From Microbacterium aoyamense (lineage in GTDB: Bacteria > Actinomycetota > Actinomycetes > Actinomycetales > Microbacteriaceae): 64,000 nt of DNA. A program made the translations under genes and the position numbers. The notes beneath the pieces were generated by a model. It worked only from the letters and a program-made list of their open reading frames with translations, had not been told where the DNA came from and searched no databases. Location of the stretch: the NCBI RefSeq assembly GCF_023155855.1, contig NZ_JAKNUT010000001.1, positions 1,178,001 through 1,242,000 on the forward strand, written 5' to 3'. Positions within the stretch are counted from its first letter, which is position 1. Each line of letters begins with the position of its first letter. Shown here in pieces: positions 25,754-34,292 of this stretch.

Positions 25754-28700
25754 ATGTCGCCGCAGCCCGCCCCCACCACTTCGCTCGCCGACGCGGCGAT
25801 CGCTCTCGCCCAGCGCTGGACGACGGAGGCCGCCGGTGCCCACGTCGATCCCGCCGCCGAGCGGCTGGCCGGGGTCTTGAAGGATCCCAACGGCCTTCCC
25901 TTCACGATCGGCTTCGTCGACGGCGTGATGCGCCCCGAGAGCCTCTCGGCCGCGGCATCCCACCTCCAGCGCGTAGCGCCGCTCGTGCCGGACTTCCTGC
26001 CCTGGTACCTTCGCTCGGCGGTCGCCGTCGGGGGTGCTGTCGCGCCCGTGCTGCCGACACCGGTCGTGCCGATCGCGCGGCGCGTCCTGCGCGAGATGGT
26101 CGGGCACCTCGTGGTCGACGCGCGTCCCGAGAAGCTCGGCCCCGCGATCGCGAAGATCCGCGAGAGCGGCGCACGGCTCAACCTCAATCTGCTCGGCGAG
26201 GCCGTGCTCGGCGAGACCGAGGCGCAGCACCGGCTCGAGGGCATCCACGAGCTGATCCGCCGGCCGGATGTCGACTACGTGTCGGTCAAGGTGTCGGCGA
26301 TCGCGAGCCACATCTCGATGTGGGCGTTCGACGAGGTCGTCGACAAGGTCGTCGAGCGGCTGCTCCCGCTGTACCTCAGCGCGCAGCAGGACGGCACCTT
26401 CATCAACCTCGACATGGAGGAGTACCGCGACCTCGACCTGACGATCGCGGTGTTCACCCGCATCCTCGCCGATCCGCGGCTCCAGGGCCTCGAAGCGGGG
26501 ATCGTCCTGCAGGCCTACCTGCCCGATGCGCTGCCCGCTCTCGAAGGCCTCACGGAGTGGGCGCAGGAGCGCGTCGAAGCGGGCGGGGCGCGCATCAAAG
26601 TGCGTCTCGTCAAGGGTGCGAACCTCGCCATGGAGCGAGTGGATGCCGCGATGCACGACTGGTCGCTCGCGACCTACGGCTCCAAGCTCGATTCGGACGC
26701 GAACTACGTGCGCTGCCTCGACTTCGCGCTGCGCGCAGCGCACACGGGTGCGGTGCGGATCGGCGTCGCGGGGCACAATCTGTTCGACATCGCCTACGCG
26801 TGGCTGCTCGCGGGGGAGCGCGGCGTTCGCGACGCGGTCGAGTTCGAGATGCTGCTCGGGATGGCGCAAGGGCAGGTCGAAGCCGTGACGCGCGAGGTGG
26901 GACACGTCCTGCTCTACGTGCCGGTCGTGCGTCCGGACGAGTTCGACGTCGCGATCAGCTATCTCGTGCGGCGGCTCGAGGAGAACGCCTCGAGCGACAA
27001 CTTCCTTTCGGCGGCCTTCGAACTCGTCGACGACCCGTCGATGTTCGACCGCGAACGCGACCGGTTCGTCGCATCGCTCGAGCGCGCGGCAGATCCGTCG
27101 CTGCCGACCGGGCCGAACCGCTCCCAGGATCGGACAGTCGGCGTCGCCCCGACCGCATCCCTCACCCGCCCGGCCGCTTCGGACGAGGCAGGGCTCACCG
27201 AGGCCGTGCTCGGCATCGCCCGCTCAGCGGCGGCGGATCCGGGCGAGACGGTTCCCGTCGCCGGGCCGGTCGACGCACATCTGTTCGGCGGCGAGGCGTT
27301 CGTCGACACGGCCGTCTTCTCGTCGCGCGAGTCGGAAGCGACGGCGTACGGCGCGCCGGGGTTCCGCAACGCGGCCGACTCCGACCCGGCACTGCCCGCG
27401 AACCGCGCGTGGGCGCGCGACATCCTCTCGCGCATCGACGGGTCGACCGCCGGCGACGCGACGATCGAGGCGTCCCATGTCTCCGACCCCGCCGCGCTCG
27501 ACGCGATCGTGGCCCGTGTGCGTGCCGCGGCCGCCGCATGGGGGGCGACCCCCGCGGCCGACCGCGCTCTCGTGCTGCAGGCGGCGGCACGCGCGCTCGA
27601 GGAGCGACGCGGCGAGCTCATCGAGGTCGCCGCCTCCGAGACGGGCAAGGTCTTCGCCGAGGCCGACGTCGAGGTCAGCGAAGCCGTCGACTTCGCCAAC
27701 TACTACGCGGCGACCGCACGCGAGCTCGACAGCGTGAGCGGTGCCGTATTCGAGCCGGCGAAGCTCACGGTCGTCACGCCGCCGTGGAACTTCCCCCTTG
27801 CGATTCCCGCGGGCGGAGTGCTCGCCGCTCTCGCCGCCGGCTCGGGCGTCGTCTTCAAGCCGGCTCACCAGGCGCGTCGCTGCGCCGCCGTCATCGCCGA
27901 GGCACTGTGGGACGCGGGGGTCCCCCGCGACCTGCTCGCCCTCGTCGCGCTCGACGAGCGCGAGCTCGGAACGCAGCTGATCTCGCACCCCGACGTCGAT
28001 CGGGTGATCCTCACGGGTGCGTGGGAGACCGCGGCGCTGTTCCGCTCCTGGCGACCCGACCTGCCGCTGCTCGCCGAGACGAGTGGTAAGAACGCGATGA
28101 TCGTCATGCCGTCGGCGGACCTCGACCTCGCGGCATCCGATCTCATCAAGAGCGCCTTCGGCCATGCCGGGCAGAAGTGCTCGGCGGCATCGCTCGCGGT
28201 CCTCGTCGGATCCGTCGGCCGTTCGAAGAGGTTCGCACGACAGTTGGTGGATGCCACGACCTCTCTCCGCGTCGGCCCGCCGACCGACGCGCTGAGCGAA
28301 GTGCCGCCCGTCATCGAGCCCCCGCACGGCAAGCTCGAGTGGGCGCTCACGACCCTCGACGAGGGCGAACAGTGGCTCGTCGCGCCGCAGTCGATCGATC
28401 ACGGTCCCGAGTACGAGGGCCGCTTCTGGCGACCGGGCATCCGTGCCGGCGTCCAGGCCGGATCGAGGTTCCACCGCGAGGAGTTCTTCGGTCCCGTGCT
28501 CGGCATCATGCACGCGAACTCCCTCTCCGAGGCGATCGAGCTGCAGAACGCCGTCGCCTACGGATTGACTGCCGGGCTGTACACGCAGGACCCCGACGAC
28601 CTCGCTCAGTGGCTCGACACCGTGCAGGCCGGAAACCTCTACGTGAACCGCGGCACGACGGGCGCCATCGTGCAGCGACAGCCTTTCGGCGGCTGGAAGC

Positions 28701-29419
28701 GCTCCTCGGTCGGTGCCGGCACGAAGGCCGGCGGGCCCAACTACCTGATCGGTCTGGGGACATGGCGCGCGTCCGCGGGCGGACAGCCCTCGTCGACGCT
28801 CCACCTGCGCGGCCTGGACTCGCGGCTCACCACCATCATCGAGGCGGCCCAGCCCTCCCTCGGGTACGAGGAGTTCGAGTGGCTTCGCCGTGGCGCGCTC
28901 TCGGACGCGATCGCGTGGGACCGCGAGTTCGGCCAGGTCAAAGACGTCTCGCGCCTCGGGGTTGAGCGCAACCTGTTCCGCTATCGGCCGATGCCGGGCG
29001 TCGCGGTGCGGGCGACGTTGGATGCCGCGCCCCACGCGATCCTGCGGACAGCCCTCGCGGGCATCCGCTCGGGCGCGGCCTTCGCGATCAGCGCTCCGAC
29101 GGGCCTTCCGGCGGCCGTGCGCCGAGCGCTCTCCGACGTCGGCATCGGTGTGTTCGTCGAGACCGACGACGAATGGCTCGCTCGCGCGACCGCGGATCGC
29201 CCGTCGCGCGTGCGGTTCATCGGCTCACCGGCATCCGTCGCCCGCGCCCACCGCGCGCTCGCCGAAGCGACCGACGGCGACCCCGATCTGGCGGTCTACG
29301 ACAACGAGGTCACGACGGCGGGGCGGCTCGAGCTGCTGCCATTCCTGCATGAGCAGGCCATCGCGATCACGGCGCACCGCTTCGGCAACCCCGATCGGTG
29401 GAGCGAGCAGGTCATCTGA
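25754..29419 (+). CDS. putA: Bifunctional proline dehydrogenase / glutamate-semialdehyde dehydrogenase
   Basis: 1221 residues from the ATG at 25754, which follows GAAGGA; an upstream GTG at 25718 is unlikely. The proline dehydrogenase barrel (about 1-440) has VSVKVSAI, VRLVKGAN, GVAGHN and a late Arg pair in YLVRRLEENA. The aldehyde dehydrogenase domain (about 530-1010) has PPWNFPLAIPAGG, catalytic Cys809 in GHAGQKCSAAS and Glu775 in LAETSGKN. The C-terminal 200 residues are the usual extension. It converts proline to glutamate via P5C, with FAD then NAD, and lacks the N-terminal DNA-binding domain of Escherichia coli PutA, so it is an enzyme only. Confidence 0.95.
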   Translation: MSPQPAPTTSLADAAIALAQRWTTEAAGAHVDPAAERLAGVLKDPNGLPFTIGFVDGVMRPESLSAAASHLQRVAPLVPDFLPWYLRSAVAVGGAVAPVLPTPVVPIARRVLREMVGHLVVDARPEKLGPAIAKIRESGARLNLNLLGEAVLGETEAQHRLEGIHELIRRPDVDYVSVKVSAIASHISMWAFDEVVDKVVERLLPLYLSAQQDGTFINLDMEEYRDLDLTIAVFTRILADPRLQGLEAGIVLQAYLPDALPALEGLTEWAQERVEAGGARIKVRLVKGANLAMERVDAAMHDWSLATYGSKLDSDANYVRCLDFALRAAHTGAVRIGVAGHNLFDIAYAWLLAGERGVRDAVEFEMLLGMAQGQVEAVTREVGHVLLYVPVVRPDEFDVAISYLVRRLEENASSDNFLSAAFELVDDPSMFDRERDRFVASLERAADPSLPTGPNRSQDRTVGVAPTASLTRPAASDEAGLTEAVLGIARSAAADPGETVPVAGPVDAHLFGGEAFVDTAVFSSRESEATAYGAPGFRNAADSDPALPANRAWARDILSRIDGSTAGDATIEASHVSDPAALDAIVARVRAAAAAWGATPAADRALVLQAAARALEERRGELIEVAASETGKVFAEADVEVSEAVDFANYYAATARELDSVSGAVFEPAKLTVVTPPWNFPLAIPAGGVLAALAAGSGVVFKPAHQARRCAAVIAEALWDAGVPRDLLALVALDERELGTQLISHPDVDRVILTGAWETAALFRSWRPDLPLLAETSGKNAMIVMPSADLDLAASDLIKSAFGHAGQKCSAASLAVLVGSVGRSKRFARQLVDATTSLRVGPPTDALSEVPPVIEPPHGKLEWALTTLDEGEQWLVAPQSIDHGPEYEGRFWRPGIRAGVQAGSRFHREEFFGPVLGIMHANSLSEAIELQNAVAYGLTAGLYTQDPDDLAQWLDTVQAGNLYVNRGTTGAIVQRQPFGGWKRSSVGAGTKAGGPNYLIGLGTWRASAGGQPSSTLHLRGLDSRLTTIIEAAQPSLGYEEFEWLRRGALSDAIAWDREFGQVKDVSRLGVERNLFRYRPMPGVAVRATLDAAPHAILRTALAGIRSGAAFAISAPTGLPAAVRRALSDVGIGVFVETDDEWLARATADRPSRVRFIGSPASVARAHRALAEATDGDPDLAVYDNEVTTAGRLELLPFLHEQAIAITAHRFGNPDRWSEQVI

Positions 29420-29428
29420 GGGCTGCCC

Positions 29429-29447
29429 AAGATAAACAACTTATCTT
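29429..29447. terminator. Short inverted repeat after putA
   Basis: AAGATAA and TTATCTT form a 7-base stem around ACAAC, 10 bases after the putA stop. It is strikingly AT-rich for this genome. It may be a weak terminator or an operator for a promoter in the 29420-29549 gap, where I see no gene beyond a 16-codon open frame at 29477. Confidence 0.4.
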
Positions 29448-29549
29448 TCTGGTTCCGCGGTTACGAATGCGCCACCATGAACGAGGGGAGTGATCGACCC
29501 GGCCATCCTGGGGGGAGTGCCGGCTGAGGTCACCCGCAAAACACTGGGG

Positions 29550-30308
29550 TCAGCGGCCCGGGTCGTCCTGGCGACCCGCGGCCGCTGCGGTGTTTCCGGC
29601 ATCGTCTTCGTCGCGGATCATGAAGACCTCGACGAGCCCACGGGCGGCGATGCCGAAGAGAGTCCAGGTGCCGGCGGGCAGCGGCGCGCCCTCTTCGATC
29701 TCGTACATCGGATGATCGAGTCCCTCGGCCGCGCGCACGGCGAAACCTTCGCCGAGTGCCGCCATGGCCTCGGCGAAGTCCTGCACGGTGAACGGCTCAC
29801 GCATCCGCAGACCGACCTGCGGCATGATCGCGGTGTAGAAGGCGGTGAAATCCGCGATCGACTCGGCGTGCCGCTCGGCACTCGCGTCGCGCAGTTCCGG
29901 CCAACTGCCCGCTGCGGTGCGCAACGCGAGCGCCGTGATGAACGCGTGCGAATCGCGCGACTCCGGTTCCCGATGGAAGCGCGACGCATAGTCGACGTGG
30001 TCCTGCGTCGTCGCGCGGAGGACGTCATCCATCGATCCGTCGTCTTCGAGCACGGTACGCGCGGCGTTCTGAGCGCTGGATGACGGTGGCGCGAACCGCA
30101 GACTCACCATCTCGATCGACAGGTCGCGATGGAAGTCGTCCTGATCCGCCCAGATGCGGTACGCCGCCCCCGTCGTGAGCCCGACGCTGCGCAGCACCTC
30201 CTGCAGCCTGATGTGCTGAACCCCCGCCGAAGCGCCGCGCTCGAGCAGCAGCTTCAACCCCGCGTCGAGGATGAGCTTGCGCGTCTCCTCCGCTGTACGC
30301 CTCCCCAT
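29550..30308 (-). CDS. TetR-family transcriptional regulator
   Basis: 252 residues from the ATG at 30308 (MGRRTAEETRKLILDAG), the natural TetR start; an ATG at 30365 would add 19 unrelated residues. The HTH is AGLKLLLERGASAGVQHIRLQEVLRSVGLTTGAAYRIWADQDDFHRDL. The ligand domain has no clear signature. It is divergent from the small membrane protein and ferritin-like gene, and convergent with putA. Its targets are unknown. Confidence 0.85.
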   Translation of the reverse strand: MGRRTAEETRKLILDAGLKLLLERGASAGVQHIRLQEVLRSVGLTTGAAYRIWADQDDFHRDLSIEMVSLRFAPPSSSAQNAARTVLEDDGSMDDVLRATTQDHVDYASRFHREPESRDSHAFITALALRTAAGSWPELRDASAERHAESIADFTAFYTAIMPQVGLRMREPFTVQDFAEAMAALGEGFAVRAAEGLDHPMYEIEEGAPLPAGTWTLFGIAARGLVEVFMIRDEDDAGNTAAAAGRQDDPGR

Positions 30309-30394
30309 CTGCCCAGAATCCCAGGTGACCGAGCGAAACGCCAAATGTGCTGCAACGATCGTCACGAATCGTCCCGTGACGGACGGCGAAGTCG

Positions 30395-30400
30395 TAGTCT
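30395..30400 (+). promoter_or_regulatory. Leaderless-type -10 box TAGTCT
   Basis: TAGTCT ends exactly 6 bases before the ATG at 30407, with no Shine-Dalgarno between. Confidence 0.5.
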
Positions 30401-30406
30401 GGCGCC

Positions 30407-30610
30407 ATGGACTACCTCTTCATCATCGGAATGGCTGTCCTCATCGCGATCGGATTCCTCGCATGGGCATTCGTCCACTGGTACCGGCGCTACACCGACC
30501 AGCGTGACGATCTTCAGCGCGCCGGTGATCCGGGCGAAGCGCTCACTCCGCAGCAGGCGAGTCGCCGCGCCGAAGGCAAAGCGGCCTGGACGCGCATCAC
30601 CGGGATGTAG
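30407..30610 (+). CDS. Small single-pass membrane protein
   Basis: 67 residues: a membrane helix at 3-24 (YLFIIGMAVLIAIGFLAWAFV) followed by a charged cytoplasmic tail (WYRRYTDQRDDLQRAGD... EGKAAWTRITGM). Not recognised. It is separated from the next gene by only 2 bases, so both are made from one leaderless mRNA. Coding is supported by the strong hydrophobic pattern and codon use. Confidence 0.7.
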   Translation: MDYLFIIGMAVLIAIGFLAWAFVHWYRRYTDQRDDLQRAGDPGEALTPQQASRRAEGKAAWTRITGM

Positions 30611-30612
30611 GC

Positions 30613-31482
30613 GTGGCGGAGCAGATCACGCAACAGCGCATCCTCGAGCACGTGCAGCGGCTCGGCGAGCTGTACCCGCCCATCACGCTCGACTCCGTCG
30701 ATCGGCAGGTGCACGATCCCCGAGCGGTCGCGGACAAGTACGGGCATGTCGTCGACTATCTCGCCCGGGTCGAGCTCGAGGTCGACCGCAACGTGCTGGA
30801 GCTCCTCGTGCTCCTGCCCGACGTGCAGGAGGTCGACCGCCTCTTCTACGCCGACGTCTGGCAGCCGCAGGAGATCCAGCACGGGCTGATCCTCGACCGC
30901 CTGCAGCAGGACCTCGGGCGCCCCGCGACGACTCCCGAGCTCGAGGTGTCGATGAAGATGAAGATCATGGGCGCGCTCGCGCACCTGTCATCCATCCAGG
31001 ACATCGCCCGCCTGCTCTACTACCTCACGGGCGCGAGCACCGAGCGGCAGGCGGTGCTGGCGTACAACGTGATCAACGAGGGGATGCGGGAGCTCGGCGA
31101 GACCGCGATCGCCGAGACGATCATCACCCCGATCAAGCAGCAGGAGCCGGGGCACTTCGCGTTCTACCGCATGTCGGCGACGGCGATGATCCAGGCCGGT
31201 GAGCTGCGGCCGTGGCAGCTCTACCTCGCCCGCATCCTGCGCGAGAAGACCTACAACCTCGTCGGCACGAACGGACAGGACCGCTACCGCGCGCAGATGG
31301 GCGGCGTCGTCACAGCGCTCGGCTTCGCAACCGATCTTGAGAAGTACGCGCGCGAGGTCGGCCGGATCGAGGCGCAGCTGCTGTGGGCGGACCACCAGGG
31401 CATGGAGTTCCCGCCATACGTCCTCAAGGCGCTCCGCGAATCCGTGGAACTCTATAGAGATCGCGGGTTCGACGCGGCTTAG
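30613..31482 (+). CDS. Putative diiron ferritin-like protein (acyl-ACP-desaturase-like)
   Basis: 289 residues, all-helical, GTG start. Two E-x-x-H motifs lie where diiron helical bundles place them: E87-IQ-H90 in QPQEIQHGLIL and E178-PG-H181 in QQEPGHFAFYR, with further acids in ARVELEVDRNVLELL and NEGMRELGETAIAE. This matches acyl-ACP desaturases and related ferritin-like oxygenases in layout, though overall similarity is low and such proteins are sometimes given unrelated names. The substrate is unknown. It is paired with a small membrane protein 2 bases upstream, and its last 4 bases overlap the convergent PIG-L gene. Confidence 0.6.
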   Translation: MAEQITQQRILEHVQRLGELYPPITLDSVDRQVHDPRAVADKYGHVVDYLARVELEVDRNVLELLVLLPDVQEVDRLFYADVWQPQEIQHGLILDRLQQDLGRPATTPELEVSMKMKIMGALAHLSSIQDIARLLYYLTGASTERQAVLAYNVINEGMRELGETAIAETIITPIKQQEPGHFAFYRMSATAMIQAGELRPWQLYLARILREKTYNLVGTNGQDRYRAQMGGVVTALGFATDLEKYAREVGRIEAQLLWADHQGMEFPPYVLKALRESVELYRDRGFDAA

Positions 31483-32324
31483 CCGAGGGGCTCCGCCGCG
31501 AGATCCCGTACGTGGTAGAACTCGTTGTCCCACAGCAGGTACACGAGCCAGGCGGGCAGGTAGTACGCCGCCTGCAGGTAGTTCTCCTGCGATGCGTGGA
31601 TCTTCCATCCCTCGAGCTTCTTGCCGGTCTCGGCGTTCATCGCGTACTCGGGGTCGGGCTGGTTCTCGACGACGAGCGCGCCCTGCTCGCCGCCGAAGAT
31701 CGAGAGCGCGGTCGTGGGGCTGATCGTGTAGACGAGGTAGTCGGGTCCGGAGTACGACCCGCCCTCTGCTTCGAGCTGCGCGATCGCGAGTTCGGTCACA
31801 CGCCCCATCTCCATATGGTCCTTGTGCCCGGTGGCGCCCGACGCCGGCCAGAATCCGACGACGACATCAGGCTTGATCCGCTTCATCGCCGTGACGAGCC
31901 GGTCGACCAGCTCATCTTCATCGACCTCAGGCACTCCGCCGTCGGGGTAGTCCCACACCTCGTGTTCGTCGACGCCCAGGTTGAAGCTGTTCTTCAGCGC
32001 CTCTGCCGTTCGGACGAGACCGAGGTCCTCATCGCGGGCGACGGTGGGAACCTGGTGCCCGGCTTCGCCGGCCGTCGCCGTGATCATCGCGGTGTAGGCG
32101 CCGTCCTGCGTCTTCGCGCGCCAGAACAGGCCGTTCACCGTCTGCTCGTCGTCGGGGTGCGCGAACACGCCGAGGACGCGCTGACCGCCGAGCTCGCCGA
32201 CGACGGAGTCGACGCCCTTCGCGGTCGGCATGTGGAAGAGGCTGCGGCCGGCCCAGTAGGCGCCGGCGAGGATGACGACGAGGACGGACGCGACGACGAT
32301 GAGCGCGATCCAGCGCTTGCGCAT
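31479..32324 (-). CDS. PIG-L family deacetylase, membrane-anchored
   Basis: 281 residues. An N-terminal membrane anchor (WIALIVVASVLVVILAGAYWAG) puts the enzyme outside the cell. The zinc site is clear: AHPDDE (first His, Asp) and GHKDHMEMG (third His) with the catalytic Asp in the first motif. PIG-L enzymes remove N-acetyl groups from sugars such as GlcNAc-inositol; an outer-face member may modify wall or surface glycans. The ATG has GGAG upstream. Substrate unknown. Confidence 0.88.
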   Translation of the reverse strand: MRKRWIALIVVASVLVVILAGAYWAGRSLFHMPTAKGVDSVVGELGGQRVLGVFAHPDDEQTVNGLFWRAKTQDGAYTAMITATAGEAGHQVPTVARDEDLGLVRTAEALKNSFNLGVDEHEVWDYPDGGVPEVDEDELVDRLVTAMKRIKPDVVVGFWPASGATGHKDHMEMGRVTELAIAQLEAEGGSYSGPDYLVYTISPTTALSIFGGEQGALVVENQPDPEYAMNAETGKKLEGWKIHASQENYLQAAYYLPAWLVYLLWDNEFYHVRDLAAEPLG

Positions 32325-32410
32325 GGGAGGACTCCGGGGGGGTTGGGGCTGCCGTCGTCATCGACGGCTTGAGCATCCTAAACCGAGCGCCGCTCGGTTC
32401 CGAATCGGCT

Positions 32411-32476
32411 TGTAAAGAATTCTTGACATGGATGCCGCGGGCGTCGTACTCTCGCGATGTAAAGAATTCTAGACAT
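32411..32476 (+). promoter_or_regulatory. Paired palindromic operators over a strong promoter (membrane protein/XRE operon)
   Basis: TGTAAAGAATTCTTGACAT (32411-32429) and TGTAAAGAATTCTAGACAT (32458-32476) agree at 18 of 19 bases, 47 bases apart. Each is a dyad of the form TGTnAAGAATTCTTnACA. The first contains a consensus -35 TTGACA (32423-32428); TACTCT (32447-32452) is the -10 at 18-base spacing; the second lies on the expected start of transcription. A repressor bound at both would block the promoter. The XRE protein at 32924 is the likely binder, giving autoregulation. Confidence 0.75.
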
Positions 32477-32489
32477 TCGGGAGAAGCTC

Positions 32490-32924
32490 ATGGTCTATGA
32501 AGAGCGCAATACGTGGGTCGGACTCATCGTCTCGGTGATCGTCATCCCGATCTACATCATCGTCGTCCTCCAGCAGGCCGCGGGCGGCCCCCTCGAGGAC
32601 GTCGAGTGGTGGCCGATCATGCTGTGGACCATCGTCGGCGGCATCGTGCTCTCGATCGTCGGGAGCATCGTGTGGGGCATCCTCGCCGGGATGCGCGATC
32701 GCGAGGGGATCGGCAAGTCGGACGAGCGCGACCGCGACATCTCGCGCATGGGGAGCCGGGTGGGTCAGTCCTTCATGGTCATCGCGGGCCTCGGCGTGCT
32801 CGTGGAGTGCGCCTTCGAAGTCGACTGGTTCTGGATCGCGAACACGATGTTCTTCGGGTTCTTCCTCTCGGCTGTCGTCGGCGGCATCGCCAGTGTCATC
32901 GCCTACCGACGGGGACTCGCCTGA
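32490..32924 (+). CDS. Four-helix membrane protein partnered with XRE regulator
   Basis: 144 residues with hydrophobic segments at about 9-28, 42-66, 90-108 and 113-137 and a charged middle loop (MRDREGIGKSDERDRDISRMG). Small membrane proteins of this layout often precede a short XRE regulator. It has a good site (GGGAGAAG) before the ATG, and its stop overlaps the next ATG (TGATG). Function unknown; possibly a signal or transport component controlled by the regulator. Confidence 0.8.
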   Translation: MVYEERNTWVGLIVSVIVIPIYIIVVLQQAAGGPLEDVEWWPIMLWTIVGGIVLSIVGSIVWGILAGMRDREGIGKSDERDRDISRMGSRVGQSFMVIAGLGVLVECAFEVDWFWIANTMFFGFFLSAVVGGIASVIAYRRGLA

Positions 32925-33145
32925 TGGTGAAGCCCACGAAGGTCACCAACACGATCCGTGCGGTGCGCGAGAGCGCGGGAATGACGCAGGCCGACCTCGC
33001 GGGGCGGCTCGGCGTCACCCGCCAGACCCTCATCGCGATCGAGCAGGGGAAGTATTCGCCGACGCTCGAGCTCGCCTTCCAGATCAGCCGCGTCTTCGGG
33101 GTCGGCCTCGACGACGTCTTCCACTACCCCGAGGAGTCATCATGA
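32924..33145 (+). CDS. Short XRE-family transcriptional regulator
   Basis: 73 residues, almost only a Cro/CI-type HTH: TIRAVRESAGMTQADLAGRLGVTRQTLIAIEQGKYSPTLELAFQISRVFGVGLDDVFHYPEE. It belongs to the YozG-like small regulators that pair with membrane proteins. Translation is coupled at both ends (TGATG and ATGA). It probably binds the two dyads at 32411-32476 upstream of its own operon. Confidence 0.92.
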   Translation: MVKPTKVTNTIRAVRESAGMTQADLAGRLGVTRQTLIAIEQGKYSPTLELAFQISRVFGVGLDDVFHYPEESS

Positions 33146-34125
33146 CCATCACGACCGACACCATGACAGCGTGGCGACAGAACGTGTACGGCGGCGCCGA
33201 CACGGTCCTCGCCGAGACGATCCCGGTTCCACGGCCGCGCAAGGGCGAGGTGCTCGTGCGCTTCGAGGCGGCGTCGATCAACTCCGGCGACATCCATCTC
33301 ATGCAGGGCGAGCCGAGGCTCGTCCGGCTCGTCTTCGGCGTCCGCCGGCCGCGGGTGCATGGCCGGGGGATGGACCTCGTGGGGAGAATCGTGGCGGTGG
33401 GCGAAGGAGTGGATGCGTTCGCCCCGGGCGACCGGGTCGTCGGATCGGGCGACGGCACGCTCGCCGAGTACGTCGCGATCAAGGCGTCGCGCGTGTCACG
33501 CGTGCCTGACGGGCTCGCGCCGGAGATCGCCGCATGCCTGCCGATCGCGGGCAACACGGCCGTGACGGTGCTCGACGCGTGCCGTGTCGGGCAGAACTCG
33601 CGGGTGCTCGTGATCGGTGCGGGCGGGGGCGTCGGCACGCTGACGGTCCAGCTCGCCGCGGACCGCGGCGCCGAGGTCTGGGCGACGTGCGGCGCGCGCG
33701 CGGAGAGCCTGCTGCGCGAGCTCGGGGCATCCCGCACCTTCGACTACCGGACGCTCGCGCTGTCGTCACTCCCCGCGGGGAGCTTCGACGCGATCGTCGA
33801 CATCGCCGGCGAGCCTCCGCTTGAGAACCTGCGCGCGCTGCTCGCGCGCGGCGGTACCGTCGCACTGGTCGGCGGCGAGGGCGGCCGCGTGCTCGGTCCG
33901 ATCCCGCGCATGATCCGTTCGCTGTTCGCCGCGCGGCCCGGACGCCGCTTCCGCTCGATCACGGCCGTGACGAAGACTCCTGTCACGGCACGGCTCGCGG
34001 AACTCGCGACCTCCGGTCGCCTCACACCGGCGATCGAGCGCACGTACGCGCTCGCCGAGGCGGGCGCGGCGCTCGCGCACGTCGAGTCCGGTCGCACGGT
34101 CGGCAAGGTCGTCGTCACGGCCTGA
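33142..34125 (+). CDS. Quinone-oxidoreductase-type MDR dehydrogenase
   Basis: 327 residues. Medium-chain dehydrogenase fold: N-terminal GroES-like part (VLVRFEAASINSGDIHLMQGEP), GMDLVGRIVAVGEGVDAFAPGDRVVG, and the nucleotide site VLVIGAGGGVGTLTVQLAADRGAEV. It lacks the structural zinc cysteines and the catalytic Cys/His zinc ligands, so it is the zinc-free NADPH:quinone reductase type. It overlaps the XRE gene by ATGA and is therefore under the same operator pair, which suggests a stress or detoxification role. Confidence 0.88.
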   Translation: MTITTDTMTAWRQNVYGGADTVLAETIPVPRPRKGEVLVRFEAASINSGDIHLMQGEPRLVRLVFGVRRPRVHGRGMDLVGRIVAVGEGVDAFAPGDRVVGSGDGTLAEYVAIKASRVSRVPDGLAPEIAACLPIAGNTAVTVLDACRVGQNSRVLVIGAGGGVGTLTVQLAADRGAEVWATCGARAESLLRELGASRTFDYRTLALSSLPAGSFDAIVDIAGEPPLENLRALLARGGTVALVGGEGGRVLGPIPRMIRSLFAARPGRRFRSITAVTKTPVTARLAELATSGRLTPAIERTYALAEAGAALAHVESGRTVGKVVVTA

Positions 34126-34149
34126 TCCTCCATTCGCCCCACGCCGCTC

Positions 34150-34235
34150 GTGCAGATCGGCGGGAGTTCCGGGCGACACGCGGCCGGTGGGGGGCGAGCG
34201 TCAGCGTGTCGCCCGAGATCCCCGCTGATCTGCAC
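34150..34235. terminator. Very long near-perfect inverted repeat between convergent genes
   Basis: The 31-base arm 34150-34180 pairs with 34205-34235 at 26 of 31 positions (blocks of 9, 5 and 11 perfect pairs), around a 24-base loop. It begins 25 bases after one stop and ends 58 bases before the facing one. A bidirectional terminator is the simple reading, but the arms are far longer than needed. Confidence 0.65.
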
Positions 34236-34292
34236 GGGTGGTTGCGCTCAGCTCAAGCAGAGCGACGGCCGCCGTGGGCGGCGGGTCGATCG

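Noticed and set aside
25652-26905. An N-terminal extension of the LysR frame opposite putA
   Set aside because: The extension has no similarity to anything I know and covers the putA start; the LysR family begins at 25651 with a ribosome site.
29477-29527. A 16-codon open frame after putA as a leader peptide
   Set aside because: It is Gly/Pro-rich without attenuator structure, and no gene follows on that strand that it could control.
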